A stretch of DNA of 64,000 nucleotides from Cerina litoralis (GCA_022008415.1 JAIRBC010000001.1:124001-188000); one strand, 5' to 3'; shown: positions 26,236 through 36,200, counted from the stretch's first letter. Notes: generated from the letters alone by a model not told the origin. Program-made: numbers and translations.

Positions 26236-26850
26236 ATGAAAAGCGAAAACAAATTGATAGGAGCGGGTTTACTAACCGCAATTACGGCTTCATTATGCTG
26301 TATTACGCCTGTTTTGGCTCTAATCGCAGGAACTAGCGGAATTGCCTCAACATTCTCTTGGATAGAACCTTTTAGACCGTATCTCATCGGGTTTACAATT
26401 ATGGTTCTCGGTTTGGCCTGGTTTCAAAAATTAATCCCGATAACTATCGGGAATCAAAAAGAAATCGACTGTGAGTGCGAACCGGACAAAAAGCCAAAAT
26501 TTACACAGTCAAAAACCTTTTTGGGAATTGTTACCGTATTTGCAATTGCAATGATGGCTTTCCCATACTATTCCGGAATATTTTACCCAAATCCAGAAAA
26601 GCAAATAGCGGTTGTTGACGAATCGAACTTTAAAACAACGGAATTTAAAATTAGTGGAATGACCTGCCACAGTTGCGAAGAACAGGTTGACCACGAAGTG
26701 AATAAACTCAGCGGTATTTTAAGCTCTAAAGTGTCCCACGAAAATGGAAACGCAATCATTGAATACGACAGGACCAAAATCAATGCCTACGAAATTGAGA
26801 AAGCAATTGGCTCAACGGGATACAAGGTAACCGGCAAAATAGAAAACTAA
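26236..26850 (+). CDS. Mercuric transport protein MerTP (MerT fused to an HMA domain)
   Basis: 204 residues. The first half is MerT-like: 'TAITASLCCITPVLALIAG' with the membrane Cys21-Cys22 pair, a second helix, a cytoplasmic 'DCEC' pair (Cys79, Cys81) and a third helix 'FLGIVTVFAIAMMAFPYYSG'. The second half (about residues 130-204) is a heavy-metal-associated domain with 'GMTCHSC' (Cys144, Cys147), like periplasmic MerP. The protein would relay Hg(II) into the cytoplasm. A dispersed palindrome lies inside the gene and encodes 'PITIG' between helix 2 and the Cys-x-Cys pair. No mercuric reductase gene follows. The stop overlaps the next start by one base. Confidence 0.88.
   Translation: MKSENKLIGAGLLTAITASLCCITPVLALIAGTSGIASTFSWIEPFRPYLIGFTIMVLGLAWFQKLIPITIGNQKEIDCECEPDKKPKFTQSKTFLGIVTVFAIAMMAFPYYSGIFYPNPEKQIAVVDESNFKTTEFKISGMTCHSCEEQVDHEVNKLSGILSSKVSHENGNAIIEYDRTKINAYEIEKAIGSTGYKVTGKIEN
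26435..26452. repeat. Palindromic repeat inside the merTP coding sequence
   Basis: CCCGATA (26436-26442), AC, TATCGGG (26445-26451), with flanking T and A also pairing. It has the same core as the intergenic palindrome at 24803-24818. It is read in frame and encodes part of the cytoplasmic loop of MerTP. Confidence 0.7.
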
Positions 26851-27059
26851 TGGAAATTCAACTAAAATCAGAAATTACCTGTCCCCACTGTGGCCATAAA
26901 AAAGTAGAGGATATGCCAACAAACGCTTGTCAGTTCTTTTACGAGTGCGAGAATTGTAAAACGGTACTGAAACCAACCGAAGGGGATTGTTGTGTTTATT
27001 GCTCTTTCGGGACAGTACCTTGTCCTTCAATTCAAGAAAAAGGAAGTTGTGTTCAATAA
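26850..27059 (+). CDS. GDCCVxC domain-containing protein
   Basis: 69 residues, rich in cysteine: 'CPHCG' near the N-terminus, 'CENCKTVLKP' in the middle, then the family signature 'GDCCVYCSFG' and 'VPCPSIQ'. Such small proteins are frequent beside merT-type genes in Bacteroidetes; some homologues carry selenocysteine, but this copy has only cysteines. The role is not established; metal binding or thiol chemistry on mercury is a reasonable inference. The ATG overlaps the merTP stop by one base (TAATG), so the two are translationally coupled. Confidence 0.85.
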   Translation: MEIQLKSEITCPHCGHKKVEDMPTNACQFFYECENCKTVLKPTEGDCCVYCSFGTVPCPSIQEKGSCVQ

Positions 27060-27176
27060 GCCAACGCTTTAAACGGCTCCATGGCCGCTAGAAAAAGTAC
27101 TAAATCCCGAGTCCCTTACCTTGTCCCTTGTTTCACGAATCCCCTAGATCGAAATGAGGCGCTTTTAATTTTGCAT

Positions 27177-29303
27177 TTATTCTTCCAACGCAAAAGCAAT
27201 GATCTGGTTTCCTTTTTCGGTGCCCAGTTTCTCCCCGCCACAGGCCAGGGCAATATACTGTTTGCCCTTTACCTCGTAAGTGGCAGGGGTGGCAAAGGCG
27301 GGGGCAGGAAGTTTGTATTCCCAAAGAATTTTTCCCGTGTGTTTGTCAAAGGCCCTAAAGTAACCATCTTTGGTGGCTGCAATGAACAACAGTCCGTTGG
27401 CTGTGATCACCGGACCCCCATAGTTTTCCGAACCTGTAGTGGGGAAGCCCTTCTCTTTTAGGCTCAGTGTTTCCCCTAAGGCAACCGACCAAATATACTC
27501 ACCGGTATTTAAATCTATGGCGTGCATGGTTCCCCATGGGGGAGAAATGGCGGGGAGGCCATTGCTATCCAAAAATTTATTGTAGCCCTTAAAATTGTAG
27601 GGTTTAACGGCTTTTTCTTCCAAGGGCTTGAGGTCGGCAACGCTTTGTTTTAATTCCCCATCGTACAAAAACTGGAGCAAGGCCTCTTTTTCCTGTTTTG
27701 GGATTTGAGGAAACCCGGGCATCATGCCTTTTCCAGTTTTAAGAAGTAGCGCAACATCTTCTATTTTTATACGGTTTTTTAAGTCGATAAGTGAAGGATA
27801 TCCGCTAGCGACGAGCCCGTTCCTATCCTTTTGGTGGCAAACTATACAGTAGTTTTGATAGGTTTGTTCCCCGAGGGAAAGGGAAGGGGAAACCCCTTCG
27901 TTTTTTTCCATCTGTAGGAACCAGGCCATTTCGTTCGAGTTTACATAGATGATACCATCTTCTGGATCGGCACCGGTTCCGCCCCATTCCGCGGCCCCAT
28001 CAAAACCGGGAAAGATAAGCACCGGATCTAGGCTTGGGGGTGCATAAATATGTTTGTCGGCCTTGGCCAAAATTTCCTTTAGGGAATCCCTGTTTTTGGC
28101 GTACGGACTAATGTCATCCGGACCTAAATCCGAGGATTGGCGGGCAAAGGGTTTAGGCTTTACCGGGAACGGCTGTGTAGGCCAAGCTTGCTCACCCTCT
28201 AGATCGGAAGGGGGGACGGGCCGTTCCTCAATGTCGAAAAGCGGTTTACCCGTTCTACGGTCAAAAACATACACGTAACCCTGTTTGGTAACCTGCGCTA
28301 CGGCCGGTATCCTTTTGCCGTTCCTAGTTATTGTAATCAGGTTGGGAGGTGCGGGGAGATCCCGATCCCAAAGGTCGTGGTGGGTAAACTGAAAATGCCA
28401 GAGCAATTTTCCCGTCTTGGCTTCCAATGCCAAAAGACAGTTGGCGTACAGGTTGCTGCCCTTACGATCACCTCCATAAAAATCGGGTGCGGCGGATCCG
28501 GTGGGGACATAAAGAATTCCAGTGTCATCGTCCAACGACATTCCGGCCCAATTGTTGGCGCCACCAATGACCTCACTTTTATAAGCTTCTTTGTTTTCCC
28601 AGGTTTCATAGCCAGGTTCGCCCGGATGGGGAATGGTATGGAAGACCCACGCTACAGCACCTGTGATGACGTTAAAGGCCATCAGGTCACCGGGTGCGGC
28701 ACCCTCGGATTCCGATAATCTTAACGGCATAATGATAAAATCTTCGAATATGGTCCCCGGGGTATTGGATACTACAAACTTGTCTTTTGCCGATGCTGGT
28801 AAACCCGATCGAAGGTCTATTTTCCCGCCCTGCCCAAAGGAAGGAATGGCAGTACCCGTTAGGGCGTTTAGGGCATAAAGATCAGACCCCACCGTGTAAA
28901 ATATTCGTCTATCCTTATTTTTTTCCCAATAAGCCACCCCTCTACGGGAAGACCCCGGAAGTTTTAGGGAGTCCCCAAATCGCCATACTTCCTTTCCTGT
29001 GGCCGCATTGAGGGCCACAGCACGCAAGCCCGCTGTTACTCCGTAAAGCAAGGTGTCGATGATTATGGGACTCATTTGCATCTGACCACTATCCGGAGCG
29101 GCATAGGACCAGGCCAGTTTAAGACGCGTTACATTTTTGGGGGATATTTGGGAAAGGGTAGAGTAGTGGTTGCGGTCGTTACCTCCAAGGTAGGAAGTCC
29201 ATTTGGTATAGTCTTTGGTTTTTGTTTCAAGGGTTTTTTCACATCCAACCAGCAAGGTGCAAAAAAGGCATACGGAAAGAACTGCCCTAAGGGTAAATCG
29301 CAT
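27177..29303 (-). CDS. PQQ-dependent dehydrogenase with inserted cytochrome c domain, lipoprotein
   Basis: 708 residues from the ATG at 29303; a longer open frame upstream overlaps nhaD and is rejected. The N-terminus 'SVCLFCTLLVGC' is a lipobox (Cys near residue 20). An eight-bladed quinoprotein propeller follows, opening with 'WTSYLGGNDRNHYSTLSQI' and repeating 'A-x-x-xTGKxxW' tryptophan-docking motifs. At about residues 475-545 a cytochrome c domain with 'CIVCH' (Cys486) interrupts it, and the last blades resume at 'PWGTMHAIDLNTGEYIW'. The enzyme would oxidise a sugar or alcohol in the periplasm with PQQ and pass electrons to its own heme. No PQQ biosynthesis genes are in the window. Confidence 0.87.
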   Translation of the reverse strand: MRFTLRAVLSVCLFCTLLVGCEKTLETKTKDYTKWTSYLGGNDRNHYSTLSQISPKNVTRLKLAWSYAAPDSGQMQMSPIIIDTLLYGVTAGLRAVALNAATGKEVWRFGDSLKLPGSSRRGVAYWEKNKDRRIFYTVGSDLYALNALTGTAIPSFGQGGKIDLRSGLPASAKDKFVVSNTPGTIFEDFIIMPLRLSESEGAAPGDLMAFNVITGAVAWVFHTIPHPGEPGYETWENKEAYKSEVIGGANNWAGMSLDDDTGILYVPTGSAAPDFYGGDRKGSNLYANCLLALEAKTGKLLWHFQFTHHDLWDRDLPAPPNLITITRNGKRIPAVAQVTKQGYVYVFDRRTGKPLFDIEERPVPPSDLEGEQAWPTQPFPVKPKPFARQSSDLGPDDISPYAKNRDSLKEILAKADKHIYAPPSLDPVLIFPGFDGAAEWGGTGADPEDGIIYVNSNEMAWFLQMEKNEGVSPSLSLGEQTYQNYCIVCHQKDRNGLVASGYPSLIDLKNRIKIEDVALLLKTGKGMMPGFPQIPKQEKEALLQFLYDGELKQSVADLKPLEEKAVKPYNFKGYNKFLDSNGLPAISPPWGTMHAIDLNTGEYIWSVALGETLSLKEKGFPTTGSENYGGPVITANGLLFIAATKDGYFRAFDKHTGKILWEYKLPAPAFATPATYEVKGKQYIALACGGEKLGTEKGNQIIAFALEE

Positions 29304-29326
29304 AATAAGTTTGGTTTTGCTTAAAT

Positions 29327-30634
29327 CTAATAATTTAATAGCATATACATCCCGATGCCACCCAAATATCCTAGAAGGGCCAAAAGGGAAATCCGCTTTA
29401 GGTACCAGATAAAGTCGATCCGCAGTATACCCATGATCGCGACCCCTGCTGCAGACCCGATTATTAGAATACTGCCCCCGGTACCCGCACAGTAGGCAAG
29501 GAGTTCCCAAAAATTACTGTCCTGTGGAAACGTATCCATGGAATACATTCCCATAGCACCGGCCACCAGCGGTACGTTATCTATGATAGAGGATAGGACA
29601 CCGATAATCGCGTTGATCACATAGATACTGTCGAACGACTGATCTAAAATGGTCGATAGTTGCAACAGGTGCCCTCCGGCTTCCAAGGCGGAAACGGCCA
29701 ACAGAATTCCTAGGAAAAATAGGATGCTGGGCGTATCTATTCGTTGTAGGACCCTAACGATCGAAAGGGATTTTCTACGGCTTTCCGGTTTTTTGCGGTG
29801 CAGTATTTCGGTCAATACCCAAACAACGCCAACGCCGAACAAAACCCCCATAAAGGGGGGCAAGTGTGTTATCGCTTTAAAAACTGGGACAAAAAGCAGT
29901 AGTCCTACCCCTGTGCCAAAAACAAGGTTTCTTTCCGACTTTGGGGTAGCTTCCGCATCCAATTGTTCCCGATCGGTCTCGACCAGACTTTCAATATTTC
30001 CCTTCAATTGAAAACTAAGGGTCACCAAGGGAACCAACAAACAAACGAGGCTGGGAAGAAAAACTTCCCGAATTATGTTTAAGGCCGTAATCTGTCCTCC
30101 AACCCAGAGCATTATGGTCGTGACATCCCCAATGGGCGACCAGGCACCACCCGCATTGGCAGCAATAACCACCATCCCCGCAAAGAGCCAAAGGTCTTTG
30201 GGGTCTTTAAGCAGCTTTCTTAAAAGTGTTGCCATTACAATAGCCGTGGTAAGGTTGTCCAACGCCGCTGAAAGAAAAAAAGTAATGAGGGAAAGCACCC
30301 ATATTAGCTTTACCCGACTGGTTATTTTAATGCGATCTGTGATAATGGAAAAACCGTGGTGTACATCGATAAGCTCCACGATCGTCATGGCGCCCATCAA
30401 GAAGAACAACACCTCCGAAATATCCCCCAAATGTGCCACAAGGGACTCCGAGACAAAGGAAAAGGCGGCCTCATCGCTTAAATCGGGGAAAATTGTGGCT
30501 CTACCGTAAATTAGGAAGACCCAGCACAAAACTCCGACAAGTAGGGCCGATGCGGTCTTGTTTATTTTAATTTGATGCTCCAGGGCGATTGCTAGATAGC
30601 CGACGATAAAGACAAGAAAGACCGTCAAATACAT
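29327..30634 (-). CDS. nhaD: Na+/H+ antiporter NhaD
   Basis: 435 residues with ten to twelve membrane segments. Family hallmarks are 'LGDISEVLFFLMGAMTIVELID', 'FFLSAALDNLTTAIVM' with the conserved Asp-Asn pair, 'AANAGGAWSPIGDVTTIMLWV' and 'VLSSIIDNVPLVAGAMGMY'. NhaD exchanges Na+ (or Li+) for protons in the inner membrane and is common in marine bacteria. It precedes the PQQ dehydrogenase by 23 bp on the same strand, so they are probably cotranscribed. Confidence 0.93.
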   Translation of the reverse strand: MYLTVFLVFIVGYLAIALEHQIKINKTASALLVGVLCWVFLIYGRATIFPDLSDEAAFSFVSESLVAHLGDISEVLFFLMGAMTIVELIDVHHGFSIITDRIKITSRVKLIWVLSLITFFLSAALDNLTTAIVMATLLRKLLKDPKDLWLFAGMVVIAANAGGAWSPIGDVTTIMLWVGGQITALNIIREVFLPSLVCLLVPLVTLSFQLKGNIESLVETDREQLDAEATPKSERNLVFGTGVGLLLFVPVFKAITHLPPFMGVLFGVGVVWVLTEILHRKKPESRRKSLSIVRVLQRIDTPSILFFLGILLAVSALEAGGHLLQLSTILDQSFDSIYVINAIIGVLSSIIDNVPLVAGAMGMYSMDTFPQDSNFWELLAYCAGTGGSILIIGSAAGVAIMGILRIDFIWYLKRISLLALLGYLGGIGMYMLLNY

Positions 30635-30918
30635 TCGAAGAAATGGTTAGCATGATTAGACAGAAGAAAGGTAATGAATAATGGCTTTTAAAGGCCAATA
30701 TCTTTTCTATTATTTTTTAGTACCCGTAAAATTGAGACTATTTTATAATAAATTCTGTTTTTACCACGCCCTTTGTACCCTTGGCTTCGGAGCGTGGGTA
30801 TCAAGTCTAATTACCGTTCCAACTTATCGCTATCAAATTGAGAATCCCTGTCTTAACAACACTTCGTTTCTGCCAAAAATGTCTTATTTCCCGATTAGGT
30901 CCCACGCCCAATCATCCA

Positions 30919-31482
30919 TCACACATACCGGACCACCGAATAGTATACCGTCAATACAAGTAGTAACACCAACCCGGCCGCAAGAAATTGTAGTGAACGG
31001 TGGATGTTTTTGAATTTTACGGCAGCAATCTTGGAATTGACATAGATCTGTTGACCGAGCTGTTCGAACAGTCGTTCCTCATCGAGACTTATTTCGTAAA
31101 AAAGTTTCGAAAACTGGCGAATATCCCCAAAAGCGGAGATCACGTCGCCAAAAAAGAATATGTTCTTGTCGTAAGTGGCCTCTATCCTGGGTATAAAGCA
31201 TCGAATACTGTAATACACGGAAGCGATTGTGGTGATAAACCAAAGCGCTGTAAGCACATAAAATCCGATCTGGTGATCCACATGTTCCAGCACCGTCCCC
31301 AAACTTTGATAAATAAAGTTTAGCAGAATGCCATAAAATGATAGGATAAGCCCCGCCTTGATTTCCGAAGCTTTAATTAAGCTGGAAATATATTTGATGC
31401 TCCCCCAGTAGTGATCCACCAGGTCATCCGTATGCTTGTTCCTTATATGTGGGGCTACCAAAGGTTTTTCATTTTCTTCCAT
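30919..31482 (-). CDS. Small membrane protein resembling the Pycsar effector PycTM (DUF5706)
   Basis: 187 residues from the ATG at 31482; a 30-codon upstream extension is low-complexity (Gln/Asn/Lys) and less likely. 'HYWGSIKYISSLIKASEIKAGLILSFYGILL' leads into membrane helix 1, helix 2 is 'GFYVLTALWFITTIASVYYSI' and helix 3 'LQFLAAGLVLLLVLTVYYSV' ends the protein. Between helices 2 and 3 lie 'NIFFFGDVISAFGDI' and 'QQIYVNSKIAAVKF'. The 'K-A-x-x-KAGLxLSFxG' and 'FFGD' elements and helix layout match the DUF5706/PycTM family, whose characterised members are cyclic-pyrimidine-activated membrane effectors in anti-phage defence. It lies 314 bp after the receiver-cyclase gene on the same strand. 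Family match is by memory; function here is inference. Confidence 0.62.
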   Translation of the reverse strand: MEENEKPLVAPHIRNKHTDDLVDHYWGSIKYISSLIKASEIKAGLILSFYGILLNFIYQSLGTVLEHVDHQIGFYVLTALWFITTIASVYYSIRCFIPRIEATYDKNIFFFGDVISAFGDIRQFSKLFYEISLDEERLFEQLGQQIYVNSKIAAVKFKNIHRSLQFLAAGLVLLLVLTVYYSVVRYV

Positions 31483-31624
31483 GATATTGGGTTTCTGGTT
31501 TTGTTGTTGTTTTGTTTGATGTTTCTGGTTTAGAAAAAATTTAGCGACCGTTTGAGTTAGAATTTGATACACGCGCTTGAACTTTTTTCTACCGACTTAT
31601 TTAATCATGTTCAGGCTGTGAGAA

Positions 31625-31657
31625 CATCCCCCTTGCTCCCCCTTCAAAGGGAGAATT
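31625..31657 (-). repeat. GC-rich dispersed repeat, minus orientation
   Basis: Read on the minus strand it begins AATTCTCCCTTTGAAG and ends GGGGGATG, a near copy of 24942-24971 with a three-base insertion. It lies in the gap 31573-31796, which also has several TTGAAC units and no gene. Confidence 0.5.
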
Positions 31658-31796
31658 CCATTTTTGTCTTTCGCAGGCAGCATTGCACTTTGAACCTTTT
31701 TTCGCTAACCTGTCATTGAACTAAGGTTTTTATTCTTGGTTCTTGGCCCTTAAATTTATTACCTTAAACCTTGAACTTTCTCCTGCCAACTGTACA

Positions 31797-32837
31797 CTAT
31801 TCGATTACCGCGTAGACCGTCAAGGGCTTGGATTTGTTCTTCATCGTAATGTCCCCGATCTTTTTGCAGATAAAGGATTCCTTGATATTTTCATAACATC
31901 CTTCACAGATGACGATCTGGTTTTCCTTGGCTGCATCCTGCAAGCGGGCCGCGGTGTTTACCGTATCGCCGATTACGGTGTAGTCCAAGCGTTTGAGACT
32001 CGCAGACCCGATATTGCCCGAAATCATTTCCCCGCTCTTGATGCCGATCGAAACCTTGGGCTTAAAGCTCTTGTCCTCCTTAAATGCGGGGAGGGCATTG
32101 ATTTGATTTCTTACGGCTAAAGCGGTATCTATTGCCCTGTCCAGGTGATATTCCCCTCGAAAAACGGCCATGATGGCATCGCCAATAAACTTGTCGATAA
32201 ATCCATCCTGGGCAATAATTTCCTTGACCATCACGTCAAAATAGGTATTGATCAGTTGCACCACGGTATCCGGGGCCGCAGTTTCGCTGATGGAGGTAAA
32301 CCCACAAATATCCATAAAAACTACCGTGCCCTCTATGGTCTCGTTGGCCATTATCGTAGATTCGTACTCCCTACTGCCCATAAAATTGAGAACGTTTTCA
32401 TCTACATACATTTTCAGAATGTTGTTTTCTTTAACGGCCTGTAGGGTCTGCTTTAACTGAAAGGCGTGTTTTAAGGTCTTTTCCATGGTAATGGTAAGGT
32501 CCTCAAAATTGATGGGTTTGGTAATAAAGTCGAATGCCCCCCGGTTCATCGCCGTGCGGATGTTGTCCATATCCCCGTAAGCCGATACGATTACCGATTT
32601 GATCAGCGGTGTGAGCTCGTTCAGTTTGGTAAGTAAGGTAAGTCCGTCCATCTCGGGCATGTTGATATCGCTCAACACGATATCCACATCGGGTTGTTCC
32701 GATACCTTTTCCAAAGCGTCCCGGCCGTTTACGGCAAAAATGAACTCGTATTCCTTTTCCCTAATTTTTTTGCGGAACTTTTGTTTGATAAGGACCTCCA
32801 GATCGGTCTCATCATCGACAACTAGTATTTTTGACAT
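31797..32837 (-). CDS. Response regulator with class III nucleotidyl cyclase output
   Basis: 346 residues from the ATG at 32837. Residues 1-125 are a receiver with the acidic pair near residue 8, phospho-acceptor Asp57 ('[11 protein letters not shown]'), 'VSAYG' and 'TKP'. A helical linker (~126-165) joins a class III cyclase. Asp176 ('FMDICGFT') and Asp220 ('[10 protein letters not shown]') bind metals, Lys216 and Asp285 ('LDYTVIGD') are in the base-recognising positions, and Asn294 and Arg298 ('VNTAARL') are the transition-state pair. All catalytic residues are present, and Lys/Asp is the usual ATP-specific combination, so cAMP is the predicted product. The start overlaps the previous stop (TGATG), so cyclase output is coupled to the upstream receiver and kinase. 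Confidence 0.9.
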   Translation of the reverse strand: MSKILVVDDETDLEVLIKQKFRKKIREKEYEFIFAVNGRDALEKVSEQPDVDIVLSDINMPEMDGLTLLTKLNELTPLIKSVIVSAYGDMDNIRTAMNRGAFDFITKPINFEDLTITMEKTLKHAFQLKQTLQAVKENNILKMYVDENVLNFMGSREYESTIMANETIEGTVVFMDICGFTSISETAAPDTVVQLINTYFDVMVKEIIAQDGFIDKFIGDAIMAVFRGEYHLDRAIDTALAVRNQINALPAFKEDKSFKPKVSIGIKSGEMISGNIGSASLKRLDYTVIGDTVNTAARLQDAAKENQIVICEGCYENIKESFICKKIGDITMKNKSKPLTVYAVIE

Positions 32838-33211
32838 CACGTTAGGGTTATTAGTTTTTCCTTTAATAGCTTAAAATCCAAAGGCTTGGTTAAAAAGTCG
32901 TCCGCTCCCAACTTTTTGGCCATGGTGTGGTTTTCTTCGTCGGCATAGGCGGTGATCATCATCACCACCGGGGGTGGCTTTACGTAATTTTTTTTAATGG
33001 TCTCTAGCAGTTCCAGGCCGCTCATACCGGGCATATTTATATCGGAAAGGATGAGCACGGCCTCCTGTTCCATGGTTTTCATGATATTCAGGGCATCTTC
33101 CCCGGAAAAGGCAAAGACAAAATTCAGCTCCCCTTTCTTTATTTCTTTCCGGAATCGTTGCTGGAAAAGTATTTTTACATCTTTTTCGTCGTCTACTACT
33201 AGTATTTTCAT
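32837..33211 (-). CDS. Stand-alone receiver-domain response regulator
   Basis: 124 residues, receiver domain only. '[18 protein letters not shown]' carries the acidic pair, '[13 protein letters not shown]' the phospho-acceptor Asp57, 'VMMITAYAD' the switch threonine and 'DFLTKPLD' the conserved lysine. There is no output domain. It overlaps the upstream propeller kinase by ATGA and the downstream receiver-cyclase by TGATG. It is closely related to the receiver of the cyclase protein ('[14 protein letters not shown]' against '[14 protein letters not shown]'). It could be a phosphate sink, a competitor, or a direct protein-level regulator. Confidence 0.92.
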   Translation of the reverse strand: MKILVVDDEKDVKILFQQRFRKEIKKGELNFVFAFSGEDALNIMKTMEQEAVLILSDINMPGMSGLELLETIKKNYVKPPPVVMMITAYADEENHTMAKKLGADDFLTKPLDFKLLKEKLITLT

Positions 33212-36200
33212 GTTGCTGTTTTAATGGATTTATCAATTGGTAAATGGATGGTGAATTCGGTAAATTTTCCCGGTTCGGAGTCAACCGTCAACTGCCCTCC
33301 ATGGGCTCTCACGATGTCATAGCTCATGGAAAGCCCGAGGCCGGTACCTTGTCCGGAAGGCTTGGTCGTAAAGAAAGGCTGAAATATCTTGTCCCGGATT
33401 TCCTTGGGAATTCCAGACCCGTTGTCCTTTACTTTTATTAGGATTTCATTCTTTATTTTTTTCGTACTCACCCATACCGTCGGATTGGCTACCCCGTTCG
33501 TTTTGGATGATCCATCTGCCGCTGGTGGGGAGATCGCATGCAGCGCATTGGTTATCAGGTTAAGCAGTACACGTCCGATATCCTGGCCCACCACGTTGAT
33601 CTTGCCGATAGATTCGTCAAAATCCGTGTTCAGGGTGGCGTTAAAGGTTTTGTCCTTGGCTCGAAGCCCGTGATAGGCCAATCGCAGGTACTCGTCGGCG
33701 ATGGCGTTGATGTTGGTCGGTTCCTTTTCCCCGCTGGTATTGCGGCTGTGCTTTAACATGCCTTTTACAATAGCATCGGCGCGCTTGCCGTGGTGGTTTA
33801 TTTTTTTTTGGTTTTCCCTGATATCGTTGGAAATCTCGATGGCCTCTTCCTGATTCCCGGCCTTGAGCTCCTCTTGCATCTCCTCGATCAGTTCCGTGTT
33901 CACCTCAGAAAAATTGTTGACAAAGTTCAACGGGTTTTGGATCTCGTGGGCGATTCCAGCGGTAAGTTCTCCGAGACTTGCCATTTTTTCCGCTTGAATT
34001 AGCTGGGCCTGGGTGGCTTGTAGGCTTCTATAGGCATCGGCGTTGTCCAGGGCTATGGCGGTATAGGAAGCCAAGTTCTGCAACAGGTTTAAATGAAAAT
34101 CGGTGTAGGCATTTTTTTCAAAGCTCTGGATGGTGATTACCCCTAGTACCCGGTTTTTTGATATTAGCGGCAAATAGATTATCGACTTTGGCTCTTCCGC
34201 TTTAGTGCCGTCTTTAAAGCCCTTTTCGGGTTCTTTAAAGGTTTTGATATATTTGGTGTACTCGTTTTGCAAATCGTTGATAAATACCGGTTTACGGTTT
34301 TCGATACACCATACCGGGAGTTGGTTTTTGTTCTTGGTGTCCCTGCAATAGACGGGGTATTGCTTCCCTTTTTCTATGGCCAACCGGTACTCGATTTCGT
34401 CTTTTTCCGGGTGGTAGATACCAACTCCGAAAATTGAGGCATCGGCCAGTTCGTTTACGTGCTCGTAGAGCTTGTGAAAAATTTCGTCCAGATCAAGCGA
34501 CGCTGTAATTTTTTTTCCGATCTCGCTCAGCATTTCCACGTTCTTTTTTCGGTCGTTCTCTGCTTGCAAGGCTTTGGCATCCGATTCAGCGGCTTCGGTT
34601 CGGAGTTCCATTTCCCGTAGGTGGGATCGTTGGCGTTCCTTCAAAATAAATTGCCTGCGTTGTAAACGGGTAGCCCCGAAAAAGAGTAGCCCTAGGAGAA
34701 TAGCATAAGCACCATAGGCCCACCAGGTCTGCCACCAAGGGGGTAGGATGGTAAATGAAAGTTCAGCCGGATTGCTCCAGACCCCGTTAAATCCTTTGGA
34801 GGCCACCTTAAAAGTATAATCACCGGGAGGCAGGTCCCTATAATTCTCGCTGGTAGTCTTGCCGCTTACAGGGCTCCAGGCCTTGTCTATCCCCTCTAAA
34901 AAATAGCTGTAAACCAGTTTGTCCGGATTTTGGTACTGAAACCCGTTATAGGAAAAGCTCAGATAGTTTTGATCGGGGGGCAGGGAAAGGTCCACGGGTA
35001 GATTATAGGGTTTCACAACCGTTTTATAGGTAATTTTATCCGTGGTATGCTGGTTAGAATTCCCGGATTTTGTTTCAGCGACTGCTAAATTATCCTTTTG
35101 GAAATGGAAAAGGCTATCCGCGACGGACCTGCTTTTTTCAATTTGGGCATCATCCTTAAAAACCTGTTTTTTGTCCAAAAGATTAATTCCTGTAATACGG
35201 ATGGGGTACGCAATTGTATCCTCTTTGATGGGGTTCATCACCGTAAGGATCTGGGCCTCTACCCCCGCCCACAAGCGTCCGTTCTTATCAAAGGAGATAC
35301 TGTTCTCGGCAACATCGACATAGTCCAGGCCCTGTTTTTTCCCTATGTTTCTAACCTGCCATACGGGAAGGCTGTCCTTCGTTTGGCCCCTTTGCCCGAT
35401 AATGGAAAAACCTTTGGAGGTTCCGGTATAGATTTGGCCCTTGTGTTCTACAACGTCATATACATCGTTGGCTGCAAGTCCGTTTTCGGTAATAAAAGTG
35501 GTCAACTCCATCCTGTCCGGGTCTATCTTTTGGACTCCCTGCAAGGTAGCGGCCCATATATTTCCTTCCCGGTCCTGTGCCATGGTAAACACCTGATCGG
35601 AGGACAGTCCCTCCTCCGTGGTCAGGTGTACCCGGGTATTATTTTTTGGATCTATCCTCTGGATTCCGGCTCCCAGGGTAGCGATCCAGATTAGACCGTT
35701 GCGATCTAGTAAGAACATGTTTTTTTGGGTCTCGAGCTCCTCTTTTTTTAAGACGGCATCCTTGTGGACTCCATTTTTCAGATTTATGGTAAGCAATTCC
35801 CCATTGCTGCCACCCATCCAGTATAGACCGTTTTTGTCCTCGACTATGGATGAAATGGTATCGGTTGCCAGACCTTGTTTGGAGGTTAGTTGTTGTATGG
35901 TTTCTTCCTTTGGGTCTATGATGCTTACTCCTAGAACACCGCCACAAACCCAGATTCGTCCCTTGGAGTCTTCCTTTAACCTAGGGGCCCAAGGATTAAC
36001 CATCCCCTGTTTCTCGTCCAAATGTTTTACGGTCTCGGTCCTGGGATCGTAGACATCGATACCCTGATAACTGCCCAACCAAATTTTACCGTCCTGGGCT
36101 TCCAGCGTGCTCCAAAAGGAAGTACTGCCCAATCCGTCCTTTTTGGTAAAATTTCCGGGTTCTGGGCCCGTGGGATCTATTTTGAATAGTCCGCCCTGAA

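Noticed and set aside
29304..29510. N-terminal extension of the PQQ dehydrogenase frame
   Set aside because: It overlaps the nhaD gene and is not protein-like; the ATG at 29303 gives a proper lipoprotein signal.
31797..32837. The cyclase as a canonical Pycsar uridylate/cytidylate cyclase
   Set aside because: It has a fused receiver and Lys/Asp base-recognition residues typical of adenylate cyclases, so a direct PycC label is not supported.
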